Made by a program: the position numbers and the translations under genes. Shown one piece after another: positions 37,429 to 46,810 of a DNA stretch of 64,000 bases (positions are counted from its first letter, which is position 1; each line of letters opens with the position of its first letter). Location: positions 1 through 64,000 of the forward strand of contig CALZJE010000007.1 of assembly GCA_945787715.1 (NCBI GenBank). Direction: 5' to 3'. Under the pieces are notes generated by a model. That model was not told the DNA's origin, did not search any database, and saw only the letters and a program-made list of their open reading frames with translations. This DNA comes from an uncultured Ectothiorhodospiraceae bacterium. Lineage in GTDB: Bacteria; Pseudomonadota; Gammaproteobacteria; S012-40.

Positions 37429-38145
37429 ATGAACAATCTTCCACAATACTCACTCAAAAACGATCACGAAAAAAATCATTTTGATTCTCCAATTTTCGTT
37501 TTGGGACTTCCTCGTTCAGGCACATCGTTAGTTGCCGGTGCTTTGAAAATATGTGGAGCTTGGCTGGGGGATACGGTGCCCGGTGGTGGCGAGGAAAATC
37601 CCAAAGGGTTTTTTGAGAACATTTATCTCCGAGAGCAAATCAATAAAAAGATTCTTGGCGCCCTACAAGTTGATCCTCTTGGGGTTCAGTCGTTGCCAGA
37701 ATTGAACAGCTTACCACCTGTTGAAGGGCTGGAAGAATTGATCAAAAAGGGACTTTTAGAAGATGGGTATGATTTCACTCAACCCTGGTTATTCAAAGAT
37801 GCAAAACTCACCTTGCTCTGGCCCCTATATCTGAAAGTTTTCCCAAAAGCACATTGGGTAATAGTACGCCGAGAAGACGAACACATTATTTCATCCTGCC
37901 TAAATACATCATTTATGAAGAAACAAAGTATTGACCCCAAATTCTGGAAAAAATGGATCGATGAATATCTAACCAGGTTAGATGCATTGAAACAGTCTAA
38001 CTGCACATGCTCGGAGATATGGGCACCCTCAATAATTGATGGTGATTTAACCGAATTAAAAAAAATCTGTCATACTTTGGGTTTGACATGGGACAACAAT
38101 GCATTGAAGGAATTTGTTACCCCAACTTATTGGCACTTCAAATAG
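37429..38145 (+). CDS. Sulfotransferase family protein
   Basis: A 238-residue protein with the 5'-phosphosulfate-binding loop FVLGLPRSGTSLVAGAL near residue 23, the 3'-phosphate-binding strand HWVIVRREDEHIISSCL near residue 140 and a C-terminal region typical of prokaryotic sulfotransferases. Such enzymes move sulfate from PAPS to carbohydrates or proteins; the acceptor is unknown. The gene stands alone between the carbonic anhydrase and purD. Confidence 0.82.
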   Translation: MNNLPQYSLKNDHEKNHFDSPIFVLGLPRSGTSLVAGALKICGAWLGDTVPGGGEENPKGFFENIYLREQINKKILGALQVDPLGVQSLPELNSLPPVEGLEELIKKGLLEDGYDFTQPWLFKDAKLTLLWPLYLKVFPKAHWVIVRREDEHIISSCLNTSFMKKQSIDPKFWKKWIDEYLTRLDALKQSNCTCSEIWAPSIIDGDLTELKKICHTLGLTWDNNALKEFVTPTYWHFK

Positions 38146-38222
38146 TTCTAACGTCTTTCCCCTCTTTGTGAATCACCACCTATGATGTAAAATCATCCGC
38201 TTGATCAAACACATTAGCGTTT

Positions 38223-38294
38223 GTTGGCGTTTGAGTTTCGTCACTGTTGCGTCTAAAAAATCGCCTCCGGCAGTGACGAAACTCAAACGTCAAC
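38223..38294. repeat. Large inverted repeat, 24-bp arms with one mismatch
   Basis: The left arm GTTGGCGTTTGAGTTTCGTC plus ACTG and the right arm CAGTGACGAAACTCAAACGT plus CAAC pair over 24 positions with a single mismatch and a 24-base loop. It lies between the sulfotransferase gene and purD. No T-run follows, so a plain terminator is less likely than a small mobile hairpin repeat or a processing site. Confidence 0.8.
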
Positions 38295-38352
38295 AGATCC
38301 TAACCTTTATACATAAATATATCGGTATAAAAGGCATCAAAAAGGAAAGAAC

Positions 38353-39642
38353 ATGAAAATCCTGGTAGTTGGTAGTGGTGGCCGCGAGCATGCGTTAGCC
38401 TGGAAAGCATCACAATCCCCAAACATTGAAAAAATTTTTGTTGCACCAGGTAATGCGGGCACGGCTATTGAGCCAAAGCTCGAGAATATAAAAATTGATG
38501 TTACCGATATTGAAGCATTAATTAATTTCGCCAAATCAGAAAATATCGAGCTCACAATTATCGGTCCCGAAGCGCCACTCGTGATAGGCATTGTCGATGC
38601 ATTTACCGAAGCCGGGCTAGCCTGTTTCGGACCAAGCAAAGGCGCCTCTCAATTAGAAGGCTCAAAAGCATTTACCAAAGATTTTCTCGCTCGCCATAAT
38701 ATTCCAACTGCCGCTTATGGCAACTTCACGGTGATAGATGAAGCCGTCGAGTATGTGAAAAAGGCAGGTGCACCAATTGTTGTAAAAGCTGACGGTTTAG
38801 CCGCCGGTAAAGGCGTTATCCTCGCGCAAACAGAAGAGGAAGCAATACAAGCAATTAATGACATGCTCGCTGGCAATGCATTTGGTGACGCAGGCCATCG
38901 TGTTGTCATTGAAGAATTTTTATACGGAGAAGAAGCCAGCTTCATCGTCATGGTTGATGGGAAAAATATTTTACCACTTGCTACTTCTCAAGATCACAAA
39001 GCACGTGACAATGGTGACACCGGACCAAATACTGGTGGCATGGGTGCCTATTCACCCGCTCCTGTTGTGACACAAGAAATTCACAATCGCATCATGGACG
39101 AAGTTATCAAGCCAACGGTTAAAGGCATGGCAAGCGAAGGTAACCCATATATTGGCTTTCTCTATGCTGGCATTATGGTCGCACCCGATGGCACGCCAAA
39201 AGTATTAGAATATAACTGCCGATTTGGTGATCCTGAAACTCAACCAATTATGATGCGTTTGAAATCCGACCTTGTTGGCCTTTGCCAGGCAGCACTTGCA
39301 GGGAAGCTTAATGAAACAACTGTCGATTGGGATTCTCGCTGTTCACTCGGGGTCGTACTTGCCGCAGGTGGTTATCCTGACAAGTATGACAGAGGAGACG
39401 AGATCAAAGGCCTCGGTCAAGACAACGGTATTGATGAAAAAATCTTTCACGCTGGCACTAAAGAGCAAGATGGAAAAATCGTCACTGCGGGGGGACGTGT
39501 TTTATGCGCGGTGGGCTTGGGAGATACCGTTTCCGAAGCACAAGATGCTGCCTACGCTCTTACCCAGAAAATCGATTGGAACAATGTCTATTATCGAACA
39601 GACATTGGCCATCGAGCAATCAAACGCGAACAAGGTAATTAA
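38353..39642 (+). CDS. purD: Phosphoribosylamine-glycine ligase
   Basis: PurD performs the second step of purine synthesis, making GAR. The 429-residue protein shows the N-terminal VVGSGGREHALAWKA, the ATP-grasp segments ADGLAAGKGV and GEEASFIVMVDG, NTGGMGAYSPAPV, and the metal-binding EYNCRFGDPETQ. purH, its frequent neighbour, is not next to it here. Confidence 0.98.
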   Translation: MKILVVGSGGREHALAWKASQSPNIEKIFVAPGNAGTAIEPKLENIKIDVTDIEALINFAKSENIELTIIGPEAPLVIGIVDAFTEAGLACFGPSKGASQLEGSKAFTKDFLARHNIPTAAYGNFTVIDEAVEYVKKAGAPIVVKADGLAAGKGVILAQTEEEAIQAINDMLAGNAFGDAGHRVVIEEFLYGEEASFIVMVDGKNILPLATSQDHKARDNGDTGPNTGGMGAYSPAPVVTQEIHNRIMDEVIKPTVKGMASEGNPYIGFLYAGIMVAPDGTPKVLEYNCRFGDPETQPIMMRLKSDLVGLCQAALAGKLNETTVDWDSRCSLGVVLAAGGYPDKYDRGDEIKGLGQDNGIDEKIFHAGTKEQDGKIVTAGGRVLCAVGLGDTVSEAQDAAYALTQKIDWNNVYYRTDIGHRAIKREQGN

Positions 39643-39678
39643 ACCGGAAAATTCATGAAATATCCGAGTTAAATAAAC

Positions 39679-40239
39679 TTGAACCGTATCAACATAAAAA
39701 AAGCTGTCAATGCATTAAAGTCGGGAGGCGTTATCGCCTACCCGACAGAAGCTGTATTTGGTTTGGGTTGTGACCCAATGGATAAAAAAGCAACGCAGAA
39801 ATTGCTTCTATTAAAGAATCGTTCCGAACAAAAAGGATTAATTTTAGTTGCAGCAAATTTTGCTCAACTCCAACCTTATCTAACAACACTGTCACCCGTG
39901 CTTTTTGACAAAGTGATGCAATCTTGGCCTGGCCCAATTAATTGGCTATTGCCGGTCAATCCATCATCACCCAAATATTTACGTGGCAAATTTAATCTAC
40001 AAGCTGTGCGCATAAGCAATCATCCTATCGTACAAGCATTATGCAATGCGTTTGGTGGTGCAATTGTTTCCACTAGCGCCAATACCAGTCGACGACCTGC
40101 GGCAAAAACCGCTTTACAAGTACGCAGTTACTTCACTAATCAGTTAGACTATGTGGTAAATGAAACAGTGGGGGATCAAAAAACACCCTGCGAAATTCGA
40201 AACAGCCTGACGGATCGCATTATTCGCACAGGAAAATGA
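39679..40239 (+). CDS. tsaC: Threonylcarbamoyl-AMP synthase
   Basis: TsaC makes threonylcarbamoyl-adenylate for the t6A modification of tRNA. The 186-residue SUA5/YrdC domain has KSGGVIAYPTEAVFGLGCDP, KNRSEQKGLILVAA, WPGPINWLLPV and GGAIVSTSANTSRRPA. It is the short form without a Sua5 C-terminal domain. The apparent start is TTG. hemF follows after 9 bases, a common pair. Confidence 0.95.
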   Translation: MNRINIKKAVNALKSGGVIAYPTEAVFGLGCDPMDKKATQKLLLLKNRSEQKGLILVAANFAQLQPYLTTLSPVLFDKVMQSWPGPINWLLPVNPSSPKYLRGKFNLQAVRISNHPIVQALCNAFGGAIVSTSANTSRRPAAKTALQVRSYFTNQLDYVVNETVGDQKTPCEIRNSLTDRIIRTGK

Positions 40240-41169
<930 letters not shown>

Positions 41170-41262
41170 TAATAGAACATCAAACAAGCTATTGAATTAT
41201 TTTCCATAGCAAGCTAGTACTTAAAATAATTTTAAGATAAGATTCATTAATAGGGAAATCGA

Positions 41263-42591
41263 ATGAGTGCCGCTAAGAAACATGCTACCTTCCTACGCAT
41301 AGTTGTAATTCTTATAACATTGTTATTTAGTGCCTCATCCGGTTTCGCTAACCCATCCTCAGCCAATCAGTCCACAAAAACTATCACCATTGTTTACACT
41401 GGCAATCTTGATGGCGAACTTGAGCCATGCGGCTGTAGCGAAGGTGGCGACAAAGGCGGCCTCAAACGTCGCGCTCAGGGCATCGATGAACTGCGCGCAG
41501 AAGACCCGGATCTTTTCCTTATTTCTGCTGGCGGTCTACTCATTAGTGAGATCCAGGAAGATAAACTAAAAAGCGAATACATTCTAAAAGGCATGACAGC
41601 GCTTGATTACGATGCGATTGGCGTGCAATGGAAAGATCTCGCATATGGACAAGATTTCTTAACCAAACACAAACTACCTCTAGTGATTAGTAACAGCAGC
41701 AATTCTAATTTCTCTCAAAAAATTATATTTCGAAAAGATAATAAAGAAATTGCTTTCTTTAGCTGGTTAAACCCTTCTAAAAATATGCAAGAAAACCTGG
41801 TTTTCAAAAACACTGAAAAATTAAAACAAGCGTTAGCCGAAGCAAAAAATAAGAAACAGCTGACTACACTAGCAACCACCTATTCATTAAAATCTGCTCA
41901 GAAAAAATTACCACTTGAAAATGTAGATTTACTTATCATCCGTTCAAAATACGAACTTTATAGCGAGCCACAACAACTAGGCAACATGCTCGTTATTCAA
42001 CCTGGATCTCGAGGAATGCGCCTCGGTAAATTAAACTTCTCGGTTAACACTGCCAATAAAATTACCTACTGGCAGCACAAAATAATTCCTCTGCCACCTG
42101 AAGTAAAAGACGCACCACGCATGCAAGCTTGGTATGATGAATACAATACAAAAGTAAAAGAAGATTACCAAAAAGCGACAGCGCTCCGTAAAGCATTAGA
42201 AACGGGAGAGAGCATCTATGCCGGTGCAGATGCATGCCAAAGCTGTCACAAAAAGCAACATGACAAATGGAAAGACTCTCGCCATGCTGAAGCTTTTTAC
42301 GCACTTCAAGATGCGGGTAAAGCCTTCGACCCAAATTGCATTGGCTGCCACACTGTAGGTTTCAAAAAAAGCGGCGGTTTTCTTAACGCAACACTTACTG
42401 GAAACCTAATGCATGTACAGTGTGAAAATTGTCATGGCGCAGCAAAAGAACATGCTAGCTCAGGTGGTCAGACACCAGTAAGCAATACAGATTGGCCGAA
42501 AGAAAAAATGTGTGGCCAGTGTCATGTTCAAAAACATAGTCCAGATTTTGTTTTTGAGAAATATTGGCCAAAGATAGAACATGACAAGTAG
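41263..42591 (+). CDS. Fusion of metallophosphatase-like domain and tetraheme cytochrome c
   Basis: A 442-residue exported protein (signal peptide ending SSGFANPSS). The first 300 residues resemble the 5'-nucleotidase-type metallophosphatase family but lack the DxH and GNHD metal motifs; the start instead reads IVYTGNLDGELEPCGCSEG followed by GGLKRRA. From about residue 320 there are four CxxCH haem sites (CQSCH, CIGCH, CENCH, CGQCH), with extra histidines (DSRHAEAFY, CHGAAKEH) as likely axial ligands, as in cytochrome c554-type domains. It is probably a periplasmic redox protein; its partner is unknown. Confidence 0.82.
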   Translation: MSAAKKHATFLRIVVILITLLFSASSGFANPSSANQSTKTITIVYTGNLDGELEPCGCSEGGDKGGLKRRAQGIDELRAEDPDLFLISAGGLLISEIQEDKLKSEYILKGMTALDYDAIGVQWKDLAYGQDFLTKHKLPLVISNSSNSNFSQKIIFRKDNKEIAFFSWLNPSKNMQENLVFKNTEKLKQALAEAKNKKQLTTLATTYSLKSAQKKLPLENVDLLIIRSKYELYSEPQQLGNMLVIQPGSRGMRLGKLNFSVNTANKITYWQHKIIPLPPEVKDAPRMQAWYDEYNTKVKEDYQKATALRKALETGESIYAGADACQSCHKKQHDKWKDSRHAEAFYALQDAGKAFDPNCIGCHTVGFKKSGGFLNATLTGNLMHVQCENCHGAAKEHASSGGQTPVSNTDWPKEKMCGQCHVQKHSPDFVFEKYWPKIEHDK

Positions 42592-42639
42592 GTTTTTCAA
42601 AAAGAGGTTTTTCAAAAAGAGGTTTTTCAAAAAGAGGTT
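42590..42639. repeat. Tandem repeat, three 15-base units plus a partial
   Basis: The unit AGGTTTTTCAAAAAG is repeated perfectly at 42590-42604, 42605-42619 and 42620-42634, followed by a broken copy. It starts inside the stop codon of the cytochrome gene. Because the unit is 15 bases long, any read-through would add five-residue repeats. Confidence 0.9.
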
Positions 42640-43011
42640 TCTTATAGCATAAGTAATATAAACAATTAGGGAACAATATATACTCCACAAACCAAACTAT
42701 ACATGCAACCTATTAAAGTCATTGCACTAGAACTACCTCGAGTAGGCTGGCCATTCATAAAATCAACCAGGTTATTAACATTCCCAATGTTACCTCGCTA
42801 CACCTATTCTAAATAATCTTAACCTTCCAGGGACACAGATCCGCCCAAGTATTGGCAGTCGAGAAGCCACCAACAAGAAAACATTCAAAAGCGTATATTT
42901 AAACTCTTATTGACTGAACTATGTAATTCTTAATGAATCGCTGAGGATCTATACGCATTGTAAAGAAAGTTTGTTATATTTCTACAATGGATGATAACGA
43001 GGGAGTGTCAT
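42640..43011. other. Intergenic region before frmA (about 370 bases)
   Basis: No gene supported on either strand. It should contain the frmA promoter. I found no operator palindrome for a formaldehyde regulator of the FrmR type. Confidence 0.45.
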
Positions 43012-44121
43012 ATGAAAGCAAGAGCTGCAGTTGCTTGGGCGGCAAAACGTCCACTAGAAATTGAAGAGATTGAAGTAGAAGGCCCCAAAGAAGGTGAAGT
43101 TTTACTAAGAGTCATTGCTTCCGGTGTCTGCCATACCGATGCATTTACATTGTCTGGCGACGACCCTGAGGCTGCGTTTCCTTGCGTTCTCGGTCATGAA
43201 GGCGGCTGTGAAGTTGTTGAGTGCGGGCCTGGCGTCAAAGACTTATCTGTCGGTGATCATGTTATTCCGCTTTATATTCCCGAATGTGGTATGTGTGAAT
43301 ATTGTCATTCAACAAAAACCAATTTATGTCAATCTATCGCGTCGACCGTATGGACCGGTTATATGCCCGATGGCACACGGCGCTTCTCTAAAAACGGGTC
43401 GCCGATTTTTCATTATATGGGATGTTCTACATTCTCTGAATATACCGTTGTTCCAGAAATTGCGTTGGCTAAAATCAATAAAGCAGCACCGCTCGATAAA
43501 GTCTGCTTGCTAGGATGTGGCATTACCACAGGAATAGGCGCAGTACTAAACACAGCCAAGGTTGAAGCAGGTTCAACTGTTGCTGTTTTTGGCTTAGGGG
43601 GAATAGGGCTCTCGGTGATTCAAGGTGCAACGATGGCAAAAGCCGAACGAATTATTGCAATAGATGTTAACTCAAGTAAATTCGACATGGCAAAAGCATT
43701 AGGTGCTACCGATTGCATTAATCCCAAGGAAATAAACGGAAGCTTAGTAGAATTCATCATTAATATGACTAATGGTGGTGTAGATTATTCCTTTGAATGC
43801 ATTGGTAACGTAGAGGTCATGCGAGAAGCGCTTGAGTGCTGTCACATGGGATGGGGAGTTTCTACTATCATAGGTGTAGCAGGCTCAGGCCAAGAGATAC
43901 ACACTCGCCCGTTTCAACTTGTTACCGGCAGAACATGGAAAGGAACCGCATTTGGCGGCGTAAAGGGTCGATCTGAACTTCCCGCTTATGTAGAACAATA
44001 TATGCAAGGAAAGATCGTCATTGACGAGCTAGTGACACATACCATGCCGTTGGAAGAAATTAACAAAGCGTTCGAATATATGCATGAAGGCAAAAGCATT
44101 CGATCAGTTATTATCTTTTAG
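43012..44121 (+). CDS. frmA: S-(hydroxymethyl)glutathione dehydrogenase (class III alcohol dehydrogenase)
   Basis: FrmA oxidises the glutathione-formaldehyde adduct to S-formylglutathione with NAD+. I chose ATG 43012, preceded by GAGGGAG; the frame is open seven codons further up. The 369-residue enzyme has catalytic zinc ligands in GVCHTD and GHEGG, the structural zinc cysteines in [17 protein letters not shown], the coenzyme fold [15 protein letters not shown] and [10 protein letters not shown]. It forms an operon with frmB. Together they clear formaldehyde made from methyl groups or C1 substrates. Confidence 0.97.
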   Translation: MKARAAVAWAAKRPLEIEEIEVEGPKEGEVLLRVIASGVCHTDAFTLSGDDPEAAFPCVLGHEGGCEVVECGPGVKDLSVGDHVIPLYIPECGMCEYCHSTKTNLCQSIASTVWTGYMPDGTRRFSKNGSPIFHYMGCSTFSEYTVVPEIALAKINKAAPLDKVCLLGCGITTGIGAVLNTAKVEAGSTVAVFGLGGIGLSVIQGATMAKAERIIAIDVNSSKFDMAKALGATDCINPKEINGSLVEFIINMTNGGVDYSFECIGNVEVMREALECCHMGWGVSTIIGVAGSGQEIHTRPFQLVTGRTWKGTAFGGVKGRSELPAYVEQYMQGKIVIDELVTHTMPLEEINKAFEYMHEGKSIRSVIIF

Positions 44122-44128
44122 GTGATTT

Positions 44129-44962
44129 ATGCAAAAAATTGAAACAGTTAAAGAATTTGATGGCTGGCTCTCGCGCTACACTCACGAGTCTGAATGTTGT
44201 AATTGTGAAATGACATTCTCGATATATTTACCACCACAAGCAGAAACACAGGTTGTACCTAGTTTGTATTGGTTATCAGGATTAACCTGTACCGATGACA
44301 ATTTTCGTGTGAAGGCCGGGGCTCAACGCTATGCTGCAGAACACGGATTGGCGTTAATCATTCCCGATACAAGTCCAAGAGGTGAAGAAGTTCCAGACTC
44401 ACCTGACCGATATGATTTGGGAAAAGGAGCAGGATTTTATATTGATGCTACTCAAAATCCATGGCACAAAAATTATCAAATGTATAGCTACATAACAAGA
44501 GAACTACCCAAATTGATTGAACAGTTTTTTCCAGTTAATGGAAGAAAAGGAATTTTCGGCCATTCAATGGGAGGACATGGAGCATTAATATGCGCTTTGA
44601 AAAATCCAAAAATGTACCAAAGCGCTTCAGCACTTTCACCCATATGCCATCCTACTAAATGCCCATGGGGTAAAAATATTTTTAAAGAATATTTGGGTAG
44701 CGATATTAGTCAGTGGTCAGCTTATGATGCCTGTAACTTAATAGCAAAAAGTTCTGAAGTGATACCGTTTCTAGTAGATCAAGGTACGAATGACGAATTC
44801 CTAGAAGAACAATTAATGACGAGCGAACTACAGTCTACGTGTGAAGATTACAACTACCCACTAGAGCTAAGAATGAGAGAAGACTATGATCACAGCTATC
44901 ATTTCATTGCGACTTTTATTGGCGAACATATTCAATATCATGCGAACATCTTACATGAGTAA
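44129..44962 (+). CDS. frmB: S-formylglutathione hydrolase
   Basis: FrmB hydrolyses S-formylglutathione to formate and glutathione. The 277-residue esterase-D-type alpha/beta hydrolase has the nucleophile elbow GHSMGGHGAL, the segment YWLSGLTCTDDNF, PDTSPRG, the acid Asp in DQGTNDEFL and the catalytic His in YDHSYHFIATF. It starts 7 bases after frmA and is followed by a strong terminator. Confidence 0.97.
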   Translation: MQKIETVKEFDGWLSRYTHESECCNCEMTFSIYLPPQAETQVVPSLYWLSGLTCTDDNFRVKAGAQRYAAEHGLALIIPDTSPRGEEVPDSPDRYDLGKGAGFYIDATQNPWHKNYQMYSYITRELPKLIEQFFPVNGRKGIFGHSMGGHGALICALKNPKMYQSASALSPICHPTKCPWGKNIFKEYLGSDISQWSAYDACNLIAKSSEVIPFLVDQGTNDEFLEEQLMTSELQSTCEDYNYPLELRMREDYDHSYHFIATFIGEHIQYHANILHE

Positions 44963-44971
44963 GATGCACAA

Positions 44972-45013
44972 TGGGTAGTGGAGTAAACAACTCCATTGCT
45001 CGCCTTTTTTTTT
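44972..45013 (+). terminator. Rho-independent terminator of frmAB
   Basis: A 13-bp stem including several G-T pairs (44972-44984 with 44990-45002; loop AAACA) is followed by CC and a run of nine T. It starts ten bases after the frmB stop. Confidence 0.9.
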
Positions 45014-45345
45014 GGAGATATCTACTGGTTATGCATCTTTCATGTCCCCATCAATACCAGTTTTCTTGAACTATTTTCCTGCTTCTCCTTCCCATCTCGT
45101 AGCAAGCGAGACATTCTTTTTGCCCATGTTTCACCAATTTTTCTAACACAACAATTTACTTTCAGAATTTTCGAAACTGTTAAGTTTCGTCAAATCAATA
45201 GTTTGGGAATTGTTTTGAAACAATAATCCCATATACTTATCTCTAAACAGATACACACACTCTTTTGTGAACAAAGTTTGATGATCAACAAAAAGAACTA
45301 TAAATTTTTGTTAACTTAATTTAAAACGTTTAGGAGATGATAAAA
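45014..45345. other. Intergenic region before the DUF481 gene (about 330 bases)
   Basis: No gene supported. The promoter of the DUF481 gene must lie in the last 150 bases; no operator was recognised. Confidence 0.45.
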
Positions 45346-46059
45346 ATGCGTAACTATTTAGCAATTGCAGTAAGCGGAATAATGTTAACAGGCACGGCTT
45401 TGGGCAACGCCCAAGCAAATGACGAATGGAAAGGGGATGCCGAGTTAGGGTTATTGTTAACAGATGGAAATACTGAAACACGAACAACCAATGCAAAATT
45501 TAAAATTCAAAATGAACGTGACAAATGGCGACATACACTTAGCTTAGAAGCACTAAATTCTGGAGATAGCGAAAATACCACGTCAGAGCGTTATACAGGC
45601 AAAGGCCAAACTGCGTATAAATTTAGCAAATTCAACTACGCTTTTGCAGAAGGTAATGGTGAGCATGATCGATTTAGCGGTTACGATTATCGAGCAAGTA
45701 TAGTGCTTGGTTATGGGCGTCGTCTAATGGATGAAAAAGATATGCGTTTGGACGTTGAGCTTGGTCCTGGTTATCGTGAAAGCAAACCCGATGCGACTAA
45801 ATCAGAAGGTGAAGGTGTATTCCAAATTGGTGGAAAATTCGACTGGGACATTAGCAAAACAACTTTATTTACACAAGAGTTGAACTCACAAATTGGTGAA
45901 GATGCGACTATTAGCAAATCGATTACTTCATTAAGCGCACAGATTGTTGGGAATATGGCCATGAAAACATCATTAACAATACGAAATACTTCAGATGTGC
46001 CTGAAGGTATTGAAAAAACAGATAGCGAGTTAGCTGTGACACTGGTTTATAGCTTCTAA
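45346..46059 (+). CDS. DUF481 family outer-membrane beta-barrel protein (YdiY-like)
   Basis: A 237-residue secreted protein (signal peptide ending GNAQAND) whose mature part is alternating short strands typical of an outer-membrane barrel of the DUF481 family: GDAELGLLLTDGNTET, YAFAEGNGEHDRFSGYDYRASIVLGYGRRLM, with the terminal phenylalanine (LVYSF) usual for proteins assembled by Bam. I chose ATG 45346, which has TAGGAG at a proper distance; the ATG at 45337 is too close to it. Some relatives bind salt or are acid-induced; the role here is unknown. Confidence 0.88.
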   Translation: MRNYLAIAVSGIMLTGTALGNAQANDEWKGDAELGLLLTDGNTETRTTNAKFKIQNERDKWRHTLSLEALNSGDSENTTSERYTGKGQTAYKFSKFNYAFAEGNGEHDRFSGYDYRASIVLGYGRRLMDEKDMRLDVELGPGYRESKPDATKSEGEGVFQIGGKFDWDISKTTLFTQELNSQIGEDATISKSITSLSAQIVGNMAMKTSLTIRNTSDVPEGIEKTDSELAVTLVYSF

Positions 46060-46063
46060 GTTA

Positions 46064-46230
46064 AACCTAGATTAATCAGTTGATTCACGATTTATAGCAC
46101 AATCATTTGATTTGCTTAGCTATATGAAAAGCATTTGATTCACCAACCAGGTGAACGCAAAATTTTTCACTACGCTAATCAAACCAACTGCTTGCACTCT
46201 AAATTCGCGCCCAACTGATTAATCTAGGTT
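46064..46230. mobile_element. MITE-like element with 19-bp perfect terminal inverted repeats
   Basis: A 167-base non-coding element beginning AACCTAGATTAATCAGTTG (46064-46082) and ending with the exact reverse complement (46212-46230). It sits immediately after the DUF481 gene. Short A+T-rich ends and the absence of coding sequence suggest a non-autonomous element; it may also act as a transcription end for the DUF481 gene. Its termini are unrelated to those of the element at 31177-31390. Confidence 0.75.
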
Positions 46231-46355
46231 AAACCATTCATCCTGCGTTCAGCTCTGAGTAAGTATAGTATTGATTCGTTATTGCAAGGCAAATCATTAT
46301 AAAAGCATCCCTCATTCGTTTGTTTGCTTGCTCAGAGTTTTTTTAGGAGATAATT

Positions 46356-46805
46356 ATGGCTACTATTACAATTCCGAAGCGCGATCTAAGAGAAAGAAGT
46401 ACACCAAACTTATTGCAAGTTATCGGCTTCGATCAAATACAATTAAACGTGCTGTATGTAAACTTTGGTAAGTCGGATAGCAATTTTTTATATTCCGCTC
46501 TTCAAAGTGAATCAAATTCAGAATTTATACTTGCTGATAATTATGCTCAAGCAGCTCGACTAATTAAGCACACTAGTTTTGATCTAATCGTAATAAACTT
46601 TAAATCCCCCAACTTAAAAACATTCAATTTTCTAGCTGATGTTAGAATCGATATCCAGAGTAAAGCAATACCAGTAATAGGTGTATATCCCAGACAGTTA
46701 TTAAAGGACTCGGGGGATATCATTGAAATCGAATTTGATGATGTTGTTCTAAAACCCGTCTCTATAGATAGCTGGATCCATTCAGTAAAAAAAATACTTT
46801 ATTAA
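46356..46805 (+). CDS. Receiver-domain-like protein lacking the phospho-acceptor aspartate
   Basis: A 149-residue protein with the alternating beta-alpha order of a CheY-like receiver from about residue 30: NVLYVNFGKSDSNFLYSAL, a middle strand FDLIVINFKSP, and VVLKPVSIDSWI with the conserved lysine. In the middle strand the aspartate is replaced by asparagine (IVINF for the usual VLLDL), and the acidic pair at the first strand end is N-F-G. It cannot be phosphorylated in the normal way. A TAGGAG site precedes ATG 46356. It converges on the histidine kinase gene with a 5-base gap. Confidence 0.75.
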   Translation: MATITIPKRDLRERSTPNLLQVIGFDQIQLNVLYVNFGKSDSNFLYSALQSESNSEFILADNYAQAARLIKHTSFDLIVINFKSPNLKTFNFLADVRIDIQSKAIPVIGVYPRQLLKDSGDIIEIEFDDVVLKPVSIDSWIHSVKKILY

Positions 46806-46810
46806 ATTCT

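Noticed and set aside
42455-42690. Two minus-strand frames with repeated FLKNLFLKN
   Set aside because: They are only translations of the 15-base tandem repeat and lie opposite the cytochrome gene.
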